Origin: Vibrio tritonius
GTDB lineage: Bacteria; Pseudomonadota; Gammaproteobacteria; Enterobacterales; Vibrionaceae
Assembly: GCF_001547935.1 (NCBI RefSeq)
Contig: NZ_AP014635.1
Coordinates: forward strand, 1,116,001 to 1,180,000
Direction of reading: 5' to 3'
Length of the DNA stretch: 64,000 bases
Shown: piece after piece, positions 17,366 to 26,451 of the stretch
How positions within the stretch are numbered: position 1 is the stretch's first letter
Layout of the letters: each line of letters starts with the position of its first letter
Position numbers and translations under genes: made by a program
The notes under the pieces: generated by a model
What the model saw: the letters and a program-made list of their open reading frames with translations, nothing else
What the model was told of the DNA's origin: nothing
The model's database searches: none

Positions 17366-18352
17366 TTAAGGTCGATTAATCACCACGTGATGCTCAGATG
17401 CTGAACAACTAATCCCTTTGCATCGGGTTATCAGCATCTTCACAACACTTGCCGCGACAGTTTGTTTAAGTGTTTCATGATTTATCTTGTCATCTTGCCA
17501 CTCCAATTGGGCTAGTACATTGCTTGCGGGGGAAAATGTAGCGCTATCTGCACAATGATTTTGTTTGGATGGGCATAGTAATTCATCATTAACGCCAGCC
17601 GACAGAGTGTAAAATCTCACCCCTGAGTGATTTTGGGGCATTGAGCGTAAACTTTTGACCCCAGTGTCACTGGTCCATTCATTGTAGCCATCGAGACTCG
17701 CTTCACTAGGAAATAACCCAAAGTGGAATGCATTGTCCAAACTTTGCGCGCTACATAAGCTGGTCTTCTCTGCGTTATTTTTTGTGTTTATACAATTTGG
17801 TAAGCCTCGTAGTGGGCCAGCAATATTGATGACTTTACGTACTTGATTCCAGCTACCGCTCTGAACGAGGGTAGCGAGTGCCGCGACGACACCAACATCA
17901 TAGCCAACAATGTCGACTTGTCTGGAATGAGTAAAGCGTTGAACACGTGTAATAAACTGATGAAGAAGCGTAAAGGTGTGCGGTTGCAAAGGGTTATAAG
18001 TGCTAGATGTGCGGCCTGAACGTGGAATGTAGGTGATGCCAAATAGCTCACAGGAATTGTAGCCAGCTGAAATAAGTAATTGATAAATCGATGGGGTATT
18101 GCTTTCTCCTATTAACCAATCATTAGCAGTGTCTTGACGTCCATGAATAAATATCACGGGAGTATGAGTGACCTTACAATCACCGCCACCAAAGCCGCCG
18201 AAGGTTACACCAGGATGAAAGGGCGCTTGGAAATGATCAACAGTACTGCTGTCTGTTTTTGCATGGGCTGTAACACCCAATAGACACAGCATTAAAAGAG
18301 GCCAACACCAAGAGGGTCTGCAATAAGAGTTACCGCGATGTTTCGGAGTCAT
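17366..18352 (-). CDS. Exported lipase-like alpha/beta hydrolase with Asp at the nucleophile position
   Basis: A 328-residue protein with a signal peptide (WPLLMLCLLGVTAHA). The alpha/beta-hydrolase strand-turn segment is PVIFIHGRQDTANDW (oxyanion HG near 70). The nucleophile elbow reads DIVGYDVGVVAALA, with Asp152 where lipases have Ser (G-x-S-x-G). A later acidic residue lies in TLSAGVNDELLCP and a His in INHETLKQTVAASV, matching the layout of class-2 lipases. Six or more cysteines fit an exported, disulfide-bonded protein. An Asp nucleophile occurs in dehalogenases and epoxide hydrolases, so the protein may be inactive as a lipase or may have changed chemistry. Confidence 0.72.
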   Translation of the reverse strand: MTPKHRGNSYCRPSWCWPLLMLCLLGVTAHAKTDSSTVDHFQAPFHPGVTFGGFGGGDCKVTHTPVIFIHGRQDTANDWLIGESNTPSIYQLLISAGYNSCELFGITYIPRSGRTSSTYNPLQPHTFTLLHQFITRVQRFTHSRQVDIVGYDVGVVAALATLVQSGSWNQVRKVINIAGPLRGLPNCINTKNNAEKTSLCSAQSLDNAFHFGLFPSEASLDGYNEWTSDTGVKSLRSMPQNHSGVRFYTLSAGVNDELLCPSKQNHCADSATFSPASNVLAQLEWQDDKINHETLKQTVAASVVKMLITRCKGISCSASEHHVVINRP

Positions 18353-18544
18353 ATCTTTCTCTACTTAACGTATCATCCTGAAGCGATTAGCTTAGAGCAT
18401 AATCCCTTTAACCGAATAAAACGTGTTGGTAGGTCAAAGTTGTACTCCCCACCACAAAAATCAGCGGCCTAGACGTAATGTCGTGGTCTATGAATGCTTA
18501 TTTTTCGTGGTGCGTGTTTACTGCACTTTCTTTCACTATCGTTT

Positions 18545-19459
18545 TTACTCCATAGGCTCATTAGAAAGGTACTGTGCCTTATAATGACGAATGCTGGCTA
18601 TGATTTGCCGAACTTGATGATTTAAATTATTTGGTTCCCAAGCCACCACGACTTGACTAATCAGGGGCATATCTTGAATCGAAGCGACGGTGGTTGAGTT
18701 ATCTAAATGCTCCGCCAATGAACGCGGCACAATCGCAATACCAAAGCCGGCTTGCGCCATCGCGACGGCTGACCGTAACTGAGGAGCTGAATAAAGCGGA
18801 TCACATACAATGCCTTTGTCACTAAAGATTGAGGTCATTTCATCATATAAGGCCGGGCCCGTTTCTCGAGGAAACTGCAAAATACGTTCACTACGTAATT
18901 GACTAAAGGTAAGAGTAGACTGGCTAGCAAGGGGAGTATTGGAAGGAATCACGGCGATAAAGGGTTCTTCAAACAACATGATTCTCTCCAGTTGCTCACA
19001 AGCGTAGCAGGGGAGGCGTTTGAAGGCGAGGTCGAGCTGTTTCTCCTTCAACTGTTCCACTAATTTATGCATGGGCAACTCAACACCAATAAAATTGACT
19101 TTGGGGAAGGTATCCCGAAGATGGCGCATAATCGCTAGCACTTCTTTACATATTGCAGTTGATGTCGCGAATCCAATTCTCACCTCGATGTTTTCGCCAC
19201 GAGCCATTTGTTGAGCTCGCGCCTTAGCTTGCTCAACACTTTTGAGGATGTTCAACGCATCAACGTAGAGGGTTTCTCCCACTTTGGTCAGTTCCACTTT
19301 ACGTGACGAACGATCAAATAGCGGGACGCCAATTTCTTGCTCCAACTTCTTGATTTGTTGGCTTAAAGGCGGCTGAGCGATCCCTAATTGTTCTGCTGCT
19401 CGCGTAAAGTGTTGCGTTTGCGCAACCATTACGAAATATTTTAGATACCGTAGTTCCAT
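18545..19459 (-). CDS. LysR-family regulator of acetoin synthesis (AlsR/BudR-like)
   Basis: A 304-residue LysR protein. The N-terminal helix-turn-helix is ELRYLKYFVMVAQTQHFTRAAEQLGIAQPPLSQQIKKLE, typical of the CatR/AlsR branch. The effector domain includes VRIGFATSTAICKEVLA, DLAFKRLP and AQAGFGIAIVP. It is divergently placed next to budA-budB, the classic location of AlsR/BudR, which activates the acetoin operon in response to acetate or low pH. The intergenic space is about 100 bp and must hold both promoters. The symbol is left blank because naming varies (alsR/budR). Confidence 0.9.
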   Translation of the reverse strand: MELRYLKYFVMVAQTQHFTRAAEQLGIAQPPLSQQIKKLEQEIGVPLFDRSSRKVELTKVGETLYVDALNILKSVEQAKARAQQMARGENIEVRIGFATSTAICKEVLAIMRHLRDTFPKVNFIGVELPMHKLVEQLKEKQLDLAFKRLPCYACEQLERIMLFEEPFIAVIPSNTPLASQSTLTFSQLRSERILQFPRETGPALYDEMTSIFSDKGIVCDPLYSAPQLRSAVAMAQAGFGIAIVPRSLAEHLDNSTTVASIQDMPLISQVVVAWEPNNLNHQVRQIIASIRHYKAQYLSNEPME

Positions 19460-19556
19460 ATTTTTTACATATCGAAATAAATGTTTTTTGTATTAGATTT
19501 TACGTGTTACACGACCCATGCTAATAGCATTCGTTCAGAACCGTAATGGTGTTTAT

Positions 19557-20342
19557 ATGTGTGAAATCTACAACTCTCTTTGTTCTTGTTCATTTGATGT
19601 AGCCAAAGAATTCGCTGAATATCACAAATTAACAGGTCAAGGAGAAATTTATCAGACTTCATTAATGAGCGCATTAATTGCTGGAGTCTATGATGGATCT
19701 ACTACAGTTAAACAATTATTAGATCACGGTGATTTTGGGTTAGGTACCTTTGATCATCTTGATGGTGAATTAATTGCGTTTGATAAAGATGTATTTCAAC
19801 TAAAAGAAGATGGTTCGGCAAATCAAGCAAAAATGGATCAAAAAACGCCATTTGCAGTGATGACCTACTTTAAACCACAAATCGAATTGCCTATTACCGA
19901 ATCTATGGGGCGCGAACAAGTACACAAACTCATCGATCAACTGGTGCCATCCGATAACCTATTCTGTGCGGTAAGAATTGATGGGACTTACGAGTATGTA
20001 CGTACTCGCACAGTGCCACGTCAAGACCCGCCGTATCGCCCAATGCTGGATGTTGTGAAAGAGCAACCTACTTTTAGTTTCCGCCAGATGCAAGGGGTTA
20101 TTGCTGGGTTTAGAAGTCCACAGTACACCACTGGTATTAATGTGCCTGGATACCATGAGCATTTTATTAACAATGAAAGAACTGGAGGTGGTCATATTCA
20201 AGATTACCGTATCTCATCTGGTTTTTTGCAAATAGGTGTGGTGTCAAAACTTATTATTGATTTACCAACAACAGAACAATTTTTAGATGCAGATCTTGCT
20301 CGAAAAGATATTCGTCAGGCGATAGAAAAAACAGAAAAATAA
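19557..20342 (+). CDS. budA: Alpha-acetolactate decarboxylase
   Basis: A cytoplasmic zinc enzyme converting acetolactate to acetoin. [53 protein letters not shown] and the metal-binding [20 protein letters not shown] (two His, with the third ligand His in GGHIQDY) are all family hallmarks. The frame is open from ATG 19518, but ATG 19557 gives 261 residues, close to the usual family size, so I prefer it; neither start has a strong ribosome-binding site. It is followed 38 bp later by the acetolactate synthase gene, forming a budAB operon. Confidence 0.96.
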   Translation: MCEIYNSLCSCSFDVAKEFAEYHKLTGQGEIYQTSLMSALIAGVYDGSTTVKQLLDHGDFGLGTFDHLDGELIAFDKDVFQLKEDGSANQAKMDQKTPFAVMTYFKPQIELPITESMGREQVHKLIDQLVPSDNLFCAVRIDGTYEYVRTRTVPRQDPPYRPMLDVVKEQPTFSFRQMQGVIAGFRSPQYTTGINVPGYHEHFINNERTGGGHIQDYRISSGFLQIGVVSKLIIDLPTTEQFLDADLARKDIRQAIEKTEK

Positions 20343-20380
20343 TATTTATTTCATATATTCCTGACCGTTAAAAGGACAAC

Positions 20381-22084
20381 ATGATGAAAACAGAATCTTC
20401 AAGATGTGGTGCGGATTTAATTTCTCAACAACTAGAACAATTGGGTACACAATATATTTTTGGTATTCCTGGAGCTAAAATTGACCGTTTATTTGATGCG
20501 ATCAATGATACCCATATTCAGATGATCCCAGTGCGCCATGAAGCCAACGCGGCATTTATGGCTGGTGCTATGGGGCGCTTAACAGGAAGAGCGGGTGTCA
20601 CTATGGCGACTTCCGGTCCTGGCTGTGGCAATTTGGTCACTGGGGTGGCGACTGCAAACTCTGAAGGTGACCCTATGTTAGCTTTGGGTGGTGCCGTAAA
20701 ACGCACTGACCAACAGAGGGAAACGCACCAAAGTTTAGATACAGTGGGGATATTTCGTCCAATAACCAAGTACTGTGCTGAAATACAACATGTTGATGCC
20801 ACGGCAGAAATAATCGCTAATGCAGTGCGATCTGCCGAAACTGGGCGCCCAGGAGCAAGCTTTGTCAGTTTACCCCAAGACGTATTAAACGATATGACGG
20901 AAAAGCCGCTGATTTTGCCTCAGCGCTACATTGCTCAGGGTACAGCAGATGTTACAGCTATTGAAGAAGCGGTCGCGCGAATCGAAAAAGCGCACAATGT
21001 GGTGGTTTTGGCTGGATTACATGCCAGTAAAGAAGAAAATGCATTGGCTATCACTCGCTTTTTACAAAAAACGCAATTGCCTGTTGTAGGTACTTATCAA
21101 GCCGCTGGAACGTTGGACATCAACCACTATAACCGCTTTGCTGGACGTGTTGGCCTATTCAATAACCAACCCGGTGATGTGCTGTTGCGTGAAGCGGATT
21201 TGATCCTCACCATCGGTTTTAACGTTATTGAATATGACCCTGACCTATGGAATCAAAAAGATTGCCCAGTGATTCATCTCGATATTGAACCTGCAGAATA
21301 TCAACAGCACTATCAACCGGATATCGAATTGGTAGGCAACATTGCGACTACGGTTGAACAGATGACCAATCGCATGTCGTCTTACTCACGCTTGTCGCCT
21401 TTAAGCTTGTCAATTTTGGAAGAGGTCGCTCATCGTCGTCAGCTGATCAAAGCTTACCCAGCAGTTTGGAATAAAGGGGGCTTTCATCCACTGAGCATTA
21501 TTAAAGCGATGCAATCTTTGATTACGCCGGATATGACCATGTGTTTGGATATGGGGAGTTTTCATATTTGGCTTGCTCGATACATGGGCTGTTTTCGTGC
21601 GCGTCAAATGATGATTTCAAATGGTCAGCAAACGATGGGCGTTGCACTGCCTTGGGCTATTAGTGCAAGTCTTTTAAACCCTGGCAGTAAAGTGATTTCT
21701 GTTTCTGGGGACGGTGGTTTTATGCAATCGAGTATGGAGTTGGAAACGGCGGTACGATTGGGATGTAATATTGTTCACATTATTTGGGTCGATAATGCGT
21801 ACAACATGGTAGAGATTCAAGAAGTGAACAAGTATGGACGTCCTGCTGCCGTGAAATTTGGCCCTATCGACTTCAAAGCTTATGCCGAATCATTTGGTGC
21901 AAAAGCATTTGCGGTGAACGACCCGAAAGGATTGTCTAGTACCCTAAAACAAGCAATGGATACCCAAGGTCCAGCGGTGGTTGCAATCCCTGTTGATTAC
22001 AGTGATAACTACAAATTGTTGCAAGCGCGCGGAGCGGATAACAAAGACCCTGTTTTTGTTGGCAATCAAACGGTATTGGCATAA
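20381..22084 (+). CDS. budB: Catabolic acetolactate synthase
   Basis: A 567-residue TPP enzyme condensing two pyruvates to alpha-acetolactate. The N-terminal PYR domain has FGIPGAKIDRLFDA and the catalytic Glu54 in VRHEANAAFMAG. The TPP-binding GDGGFMQSSMELETA...WVDNAYN motif lies in the last third. As in catabolic AlsS/BudB, and unlike IlvB/IlvI, no small regulatory subunit gene is adjacent. AAAGGA precedes ATG 20381. With budA it diverts pyruvate to neutral acetoin during fermentation. No butanediol dehydrogenase is present next to it in this window. Confidence 0.96.
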   Translation: MMKTESSRCGADLISQQLEQLGTQYIFGIPGAKIDRLFDAINDTHIQMIPVRHEANAAFMAGAMGRLTGRAGVTMATSGPGCGNLVTGVATANSEGDPMLALGGAVKRTDQQRETHQSLDTVGIFRPITKYCAEIQHVDATAEIIANAVRSAETGRPGASFVSLPQDVLNDMTEKPLILPQRYIAQGTADVTAIEEAVARIEKAHNVVVLAGLHASKEENALAITRFLQKTQLPVVGTYQAAGTLDINHYNRFAGRVGLFNNQPGDVLLREADLILTIGFNVIEYDPDLWNQKDCPVIHLDIEPAEYQQHYQPDIELVGNIATTVEQMTNRMSSYSRLSPLSLSILEEVAHRRQLIKAYPAVWNKGGFHPLSIIKAMQSLITPDMTMCLDMGSFHIWLARYMGCFRARQMMISNGQQTMGVALPWAISASLLNPGSKVISVSGDGGFMQSSMELETAVRLGCNIVHIIWVDNAYNMVEIQEVNKYGRPAAVKFGPIDFKAYAESFGAKAFAVNDPKGLSSTLKQAMDTQGPAVVAIPVDYSDNYKLLQARGADNKDPVFVGNQTVLA

Positions 22085-22102
22085 ATCACTCTGCCACAAA
22101 AT

Positions 22103-22134
22103 AAAATGAAAGCGCCAATCGGCGCTTTCATTTT
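22103..22134. terminator. Bidirectional terminator after budB
   Basis: A perfect 14-bp inverted repeat, AAAATGAAAGCGCC and GGCGCTTTCATTTT, with a 4-nt loop. It separates convergent budB and the MFS gene and has A/T runs on both flanks. Confidence 0.92.
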
Positions 22135-22150
22135 ATTGATGGCGGTCCAT

Positions 22151-23479
22151 CTAGCGAGGGATTTCGCCGATTTTTCCCCAATGAACTTTGTGCGCCATCC
22201 ACATAAAGGCAGCGCTGGAAATTAAAGATATCACCACTACACAGAGCCAAGTAGCGGTGTAACCAATGCCTTCGACTAATAAGCCCATCACGACATAAGC
22301 TGGCACCATTCCGACATTTTTTAACGTATTCATCACGCTGCTAATTCTGCCACGATGGCTACGAGGTGATTGGTTAGCGATATAGACATTTTCGTTCGTA
22401 ACTAACAGAACTTCAGCGGCTGCCAACACAAAAAAGGCGACAAAGAAAGCCGGTACCCATTGCGAAGCGATCATGATGACATAACCGAGCGCGAGTAAAG
22501 AGCCACACCACATCAGGCCTTTTAGCTCTCCATGACCGTGTGTTGCTTTCACCAAGATTGGGGTGAGAATTACCACGGCAATACAAGCTAATGTCATTAA
22601 TTGACCGTAGAGCTCAGGTCCTTGTTTATCGAAAATATGTGTCACGTAAAGTGGTGACAGTACGGTCATTTGTGTCATGGAAACATAGAGTAAGGTACAT
22701 GATAAGCCAAATGCGATAAGTTGCGGGCGCGCTTTGAGAACCTGCCAAACAGAACCTGTCATGTCTTCTTCTAAACCAGAAGCGCTTTCATCCTCTTCTT
22801 GGTGCTCTTGATGTTGCGCTGTTAGGTCGTTGTGAGGTTTTGGTTCTCGTACGTAATAAGCGACTAAGCTAATACCAACAATGACGGCAATACCGTTACA
22901 CCAGTAGATAATTGAGCTATCAAACCAGAACAGATAGCCAGCGAGAAGAGATCCAATTCCCGAACCAATATTGTATGCGAGATAACTCATCGACATGACT
23001 GCAGAACGGTTTTTTGGGGTGGATAAATTGGCCGCTAACGCATTACCGCCCGGTACTGAGGTGCCTACCATCACATAAGCAATAATAATAAGAGCAGGAG
23101 CGATATAGTGATGATTGGCAAAAAAACCACAGATAATTAGGATGATACCGGCTAGCAATTCGCCACCGACCATCATGTTTTTGTGGCCTAAACTATCGGC
23201 GAGCTTGCCACCGAGCATACCGCCAACCATAAAAGCACACATGACGATCATCACCACTGTACTAGCGATAGCTTCCGAGTAGCCAAGTTTTTGAGTCAGT
23301 AACAGTACCAAAAATGGCATGATGAAGTTACCAAGACCAAGAATAAAGCGGGAGAGGGCGATAAAGTAAATATCTCGCGGAAGCCCCTGATAAATAGCAA
23401 GAGATTCCCTTACTCGTTTAAACATATTGCACATCCTTGAAACACGTTCATCAAGAGGCTGAATAGAAAATAGGGACAT
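22151..23479 (-). CDS. MFS transporter
   Basis: A 442-residue inner-membrane protein with about 12 membrane segments. The loop 2-3 signature is GGMLGGKLADSLGHKNMM. An acidic, Gln/His-rich central loop (TAQHQEHQEEDESASG) separates the two halves. The C-terminal half contains QSPRSHRGRISSVMNTLKN. This is the drug:H+ antiporter type of MFS (DHA1/MdtH-like). The substrate is unknown. AAGGGA lies before ATG 23479. It is convergent with budB and shares the terminator at 22103-22134. Confidence 0.9.
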   Translation of the reverse strand: MSLFSIQPLDERVSRMCNMFKRVRESLAIYQGLPRDIYFIALSRFILGLGNFIMPFLVLLLTQKLGYSEAIASTVVMIVMCAFMVGGMLGGKLADSLGHKNMMVGGELLAGIILIICGFFANHHYIAPALIIIAYVMVGTSVPGGNALAANLSTPKNRSAVMSMSYLAYNIGSGIGSLLAGYLFWFDSSIIYWCNGIAVIVGISLVAYYVREPKPHNDLTAQHQEHQEEDESASGLEEDMTGSVWQVLKARPQLIAFGLSCTLLYVSMTQMTVLSPLYVTHIFDKQGPELYGQLMTLACIAVVILTPILVKATHGHGELKGLMWCGSLLALGYVIMIASQWVPAFFVAFFVLAAAEVLLVTNENVYIANQSPRSHRGRISSVMNTLKNVGMVPAYVVMGLLVEGIGYTATWLCVVVISLISSAAFMWMAHKVHWGKIGEIPR

Positions 23480-23648
23480 AATCTGTCCCTTGATGAGCGA
23501 TAATGACGGTAAAAGGTACAGATTATTGGTGGAAATTAGTGAATTTCACACAAATTTAGTACATTGTTGCATAAGAACTATTGGTATACCGAATCATTAT
23601 GAAAATTGCTAGCGCTAATTGTTTACTCCTTAAACATTCTTTCTTCTT

Positions 23649-23663
23649 ACCGGGACACACACC
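23649..23663 (+). repeat. Left terminal inverted repeat of RAYT element
   Basis: ACCGGGACACACACC. Its exact reverse complement occurs at 24980-24994, on the other side of the transposase gene. Confidence 0.85.
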
Positions 23664-23690
23664 TTAGTTTCTTCTCCTATTTTCCTTATG

Positions 23691-23732
23691 GAGGACACAC
23701 ACCCTTGAGTAAGGGACAAACACCCTTGAGTA
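23691..23732 (+). repeat. Short direct repeats and REP-like hairpin downstream of the transposase
   Basis: Degenerate copies of the terminal repeat recur here: GAGGACACACACCC (23691 on) and AGGGACAAACACCC (23712 on). ACACCCTTGAGTA occurs twice (23699-23711 and 23720-23732). CCCTT-GAGT-AAGGG (23702-23715) forms a small perfect hairpin. This resembles REP/BIME arrays that accompany RAYT transposases. Confidence 0.7.
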
Positions 23733-23880
23733 GAGTGAGACTTAACGGTCTTGCGGTGTAACTTATTTATTTCACGGGAAAGTTCTGTTTTCGGTTAAGC
23801 ATGAGCAAGGATAAATGAGGAGCGGTCGGGGAAATAGGAGTGTTAATGAAATGATTGAGGAGTTTGTTGGCAGTTAAATC

Positions 23881-24843
23881 TTAGGAAATATGCAGTGCGA
23901 CCATTCTTTTTTTACCGAGTTTGTTCTTGGCGCGGTTAAGTTCTTCGGTTGAACCTATCCACACTCGGGGCTTTTTTTCTAACTCGGTACAAAGGGTTAA
24001 GCATTCTTGCTGCGACAGGGATAGTCGGTCGAGAATGGCAGGTATACGGCTATCAATGTGTCCTCGTTTATCGTTTCTTATTTGCTTTCCGCTCCAATCA
24101 ACCAATTCAAGATAATCCATCAAGCGAAAAGGTATGGCAAAGTGTTTTTGTTGGTAGTCGTAACCGCTGAAATTGGCTAGCAATGGGGGAGATGTTTCGC
24201 CACGATTGAGACTATCTAAACGAGTTTTTATCGAGGTATGGTCTGATTGCTCTGGTGAGTCTGCTATTTTGGCTCTAATAGGATTGAGATCTACGTAAAC
24301 CATGGCGGCAATCAGTGCTTTTTCATCCAGTAATGCTTGGGATTTGAATCGTCCTTCCCAAAAGCGTCCTGTGCATTGATCTTCTTTGTTGGCTTGAACT
24401 GCGATGCCATGATTTAGCTCTTTCATAAACCAACTTAAGGAATACAAACGCTGCCGCAATAGTTCAATAAGTCGGTGACAGGTATTTAATTCTGCTTTTG
24501 ATGAGAGTTGTCCCGCTAGCCAACGTTGAATGATCGGCGGTGTTTTATGTTGAGAACACCAGCGTTCAACAACTTCACTATCTGTGAGTGACAGTGCTGC
24601 CTCTTTATCGATATAAGCCACAAGATGATAGTGATTACTCATAATGGCATAAGAGCATATCCGAATGCAGTACATCGATGCTAGTGACAACATGCGTTGT
24701 TCAACCCAAGTTCGGCGATGTTCATAAGATTTTCCTGTCATGGTGTCCTGACCACAGAGAAAAGAACGTCGAACACAACGAGAGACGCAGTGATAATAAG
24801 GTGTCACTTCTGGGCGGATTAGTTGGGTTCTCGCTGTGGCCAT
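23881..24843 (-). CDS. Transposase of the IS200/RAYT (Y1_Tnp, HUH) superfamily
   Basis: A 320-residue protein. The N-terminal TPYYHCVSRCVRRSFLCG and the HUH signature AIMSNHYHLVAYID (His-Tyr-His) identify a Y1-type single-strand transposase. The catalytic region continues with WFMKELNHGIAVQANKEDQCTGRFWEGRFKSQ, whose GRFWEGRFKS is the typical RAYT signature, and AMVYVDLNPIRAKIA. It is longer than minimal RAYTs, with a C-terminal extension of about 100 residues ending in KLGKKRMVALHIS. It is flanked by GGGACACACACC-type repeats. Intact frame, so probably functional. Confidence 0.9.
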   Translation of the reverse strand: MATARTQLIRPEVTPYYHCVSRCVRRSFLCGQDTMTGKSYEHRRTWVEQRMLSLASMYCIRICSYAIMSNHYHLVAYIDKEAALSLTDSEVVERWCSQHKTPPIIQRWLAGQLSSKAELNTCHRLIELLRQRLYSLSWFMKELNHGIAVQANKEDQCTGRFWEGRFKSQALLDEKALIAAMVYVDLNPIRAKIADSPEQSDHTSIKTRLDSLNRGETSPPLLANFSGYDYQQKHFAIPFRLMDYLELVDWSGKQIRNDKRGHIDSRIPAILDRLSLSQQECLTLCTELEKKPRVWIGSTEELNRAKNKLGKKRMVALHIS

Positions 24844-24979
24844 AACGCTATCTTATCGTGTGTTGATGATTAACGCAGCATGGTCAATTTATCGTTTGGG
24901 GGGAATGGCGGGGGCAATTATTTACGAGTCAGATCATGTAAATCTAACGTAAGTAGCACTCTTTGTTGGATGAAATAAT

Positions 24980-24994
24980 GGTGTGTGTCCCGGT
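24980..24994 (-). repeat. Right terminal inverted repeat of RAYT element
   Basis: GGTGTGTGTCCCGGT, the perfect reverse complement of 23649-23663, about 137 bp upstream of the transposase start. Confidence 0.85.
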
Positions 24995-25069
24995 TATTCA
25001 TGGTTTAATTCAAATTACTAAAGATCCAGCATTTGATGGTGAGGTTTGTTCAATGGAAGGAAATTTTAA

Positions 25070-25825
25070 TTGAGTAAGAAAGTTGTTTATATTGGTCTAA
25101 TTGTCATTTTAGTTGGGGTGGCCATCTACCATTGGAATCGTTCTTCCCAAAATGATACTCGAATCGTTATACCTAAAAGTAATAGTGCTACCAAAGCGGT
25201 TGTAAATAGTGATCTGGTGACGAAAGCCGATGTGGTTCTAAATGACTTTGATGATACGAATCATTCTGCGAATCTTGAAGTAAATAGTGATATTGCCAGC
25301 GTTGATACTTCTCATGCACGACAAAAAAGCAACAGTGAAGAATACAAGACTAACTTACACTATGCGCTAGAGCATGGTTGGAATGATTGGCTGGAGGCTG
25401 TTTCACAGCAGAAAATTCAAGTTTCTAGTCAGGCCCAGATGCAACGATTATTAAAGTTAGGAATTAGATTCTCTGGTGCTGATTTTATTCAAAATATTAC
25501 TAACTATGGATTTACTATTCCTGACAATGCCTTTACAGCTGTGCTCAGTTCAGATTTTAGTGATGAAGATAATAATCTTAAGCTGGATGCTTTGATTCAA
25601 TCTGGTTATGAAATGTCAGATGTGCGGTGGTATTATTTGTTTCAGGCATCACTTGCTTTTGGTCTTGATACTGTTGCTCAGCGTTCTATCAATCGTATCT
25701 CTGATTTTTCTAAATTAAATATCGACCGTGCCTCTTTAGAGAGTTTGGTTGATAATGGTTTTGCCAAAGATAATGAGAATTTAAAACGGTATATAGATGA
25801 CCTGTCATCGAATAACACTAATTAA
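25070..25825 (+). CDS. Hypothetical membrane-anchored protein
   Basis: 251 residues, no recognised family. A single N-terminal membrane anchor (VVYIGLIVILVGVAIYHW) is followed by a low-complexity Ser/Asn/Asp-rich linker to about residue 85. The folded C-terminal part has repeated helical segments (YALEHGWNDWLEAVSQQ, LKLGIRFSGADFIQNITNYG, DALIQSGYEMSDVRWYYLF) that recall ankyrin-like or helical-repeat spacing. The TTG start at 25070 is supported by GGAAGG upstream; an overlapping ATG at 25053 stops after six codons. It is low in G+C like many acquired genes and lies between the RAYT element and the mdc locus. Confidence 0.6.
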   Translation: MSKKVVYIGLIVILVGVAIYHWNRSSQNDTRIVIPKSNSATKAVVNSDLVTKADVVLNDFDDTNHSANLEVNSDIASVDTSHARQKSNSEEYKTNLHYALEHGWNDWLEAVSQQKIQVSSQAQMQRLLKLGIRFSGADFIQNITNYGFTIPDNAFTAVLSSDFSDEDNNLKLDALIQSGYEMSDVRWYYLFQASLAFGLDTVAQRSINRISDFSKLNIDRASLESLVDNGFAKDNENLKRYIDDLSSNNTN

Positions 25826-25844
25826 AATTAGCGACCGAAATAAA

Positions 25845-25871
25845 AAAGCTGTGAACACGGTTCACAGCTTT
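25845..25871 (-). terminator. Intrinsic terminator between convergent genes
   Basis: AAAGCTGTGAAC (25845-25856) pairs perfectly with GTTCACAGCTTT (25860-25871) around a 3-nt loop. A T6 run follows on the minus strand, so it chiefly serves the minus-strand gene at 25893. Confidence 0.9.
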
Positions 25872-25892
25872 ACCAATTCTTGCAGGTGGTAA

Positions 25893-26210
25893 TTAAAGTA
25901 AATCGTTCATTAATGCTTCGTACTCTTCAGAGGCTTCAACCAAAAGCATGTTGAGATCGGTTGCATCCCGTTTGTGCAGTGCTAACCGTGTACAGTTGTC
26001 ACCTTCGCAGTCTGACACTGTTTCTTCGATCATGCATACCAAGCATGGTCGACCACCGCTAAGTTGCACTTCTACACAGTCCAGCTCAGTGACGAAGTGT
26101 TCGTCTGTTTCCGGTATATCAATTGCGATAGTACCGCAACGGGTGACTTCTATCTGGGCATGAAAATGGTTGTTGTCCTGTAAAATGTACTCTTTCCGGG
26201 TAGACATCAT
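25893..26210 (-). CDS. Small acidic protein, paralogue of the protein at 34914; unknown family
   Basis: About 105 residues. It aligns by eye along its length with the protein at 34914-35222: EYILQDNNHFHAQIEV versus DYTLEDKEHNHAHIEV, CGTIAIDI versus CGTIEVDI, and C-terminal EEYEALMNDLL versus EDYENLMNDL. Cysteines cluster in the middle (CLVCM, DCEGDNC) and could bind metal; they are absent from the paralogue. The frame opens at ATG 26219, but CGGAGG touches that codon. ATG 26210 is properly spaced and aligns with the paralogue's start, so I chose it. I know no family or function. Confidence 0.65.
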   Translation of the reverse strand: MMSTRKEYILQDNNHFHAQIEVTRCGTIAIDIPETDEHFVTELDCVEVQLSGGRPCLVCMIEETVSDCEGDNCTRLALHKRDATDLNMLLVEASEEYEALMNDLL

Positions 26211-26414
26211 AGTCGCCATCCTCCGACTGTCAGCAGGTTTCGACTATTAGTCTAGGAGAGATACAAGGAAAAAAATGGTCAATAAATCACGTAAAAAATT
26301 AACTGACTGAATGCTCGATAGTTATTTTTTACCCCTAAAGTGGCAGAATTGTCAGGTTGGATGCGCGATCACTAATATTAAGAAAAAACGCTGTTTTATT
26401 GCGTATTTTCTGTC

Positions 26415-26451
26415 GAGTGTCCTGCTTCTTATGTTGAGTGTCCCGCTTCTT
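26415..26451 (+). repeat. Tandem 16-bp duplication at the mdcR stop codon
   Basis: GAGTGTCCTGCTTCTT (26415-26430) is repeated at 26436-26451 with one mismatch, a 21-bp period. The second copy encodes the last codons of mdcR and the first lies just beyond its stop. Confidence 0.6.

Larger units (their letters stand above)
23649..24994 (-). mobile_element. RAYT (REP-associated tyrosine transposase) element
   Basis: A transposase gene bracketed by a perfect 15-bp inverted repeat (23649-23663 and 24980-24994), with extra degenerate repeat units on the left side. No target-site duplication is expected for this HUH class. RAYTs are usually single-copy, domesticated genes that disperse REP sequences rather than themselves. 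Confidence 0.72.
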
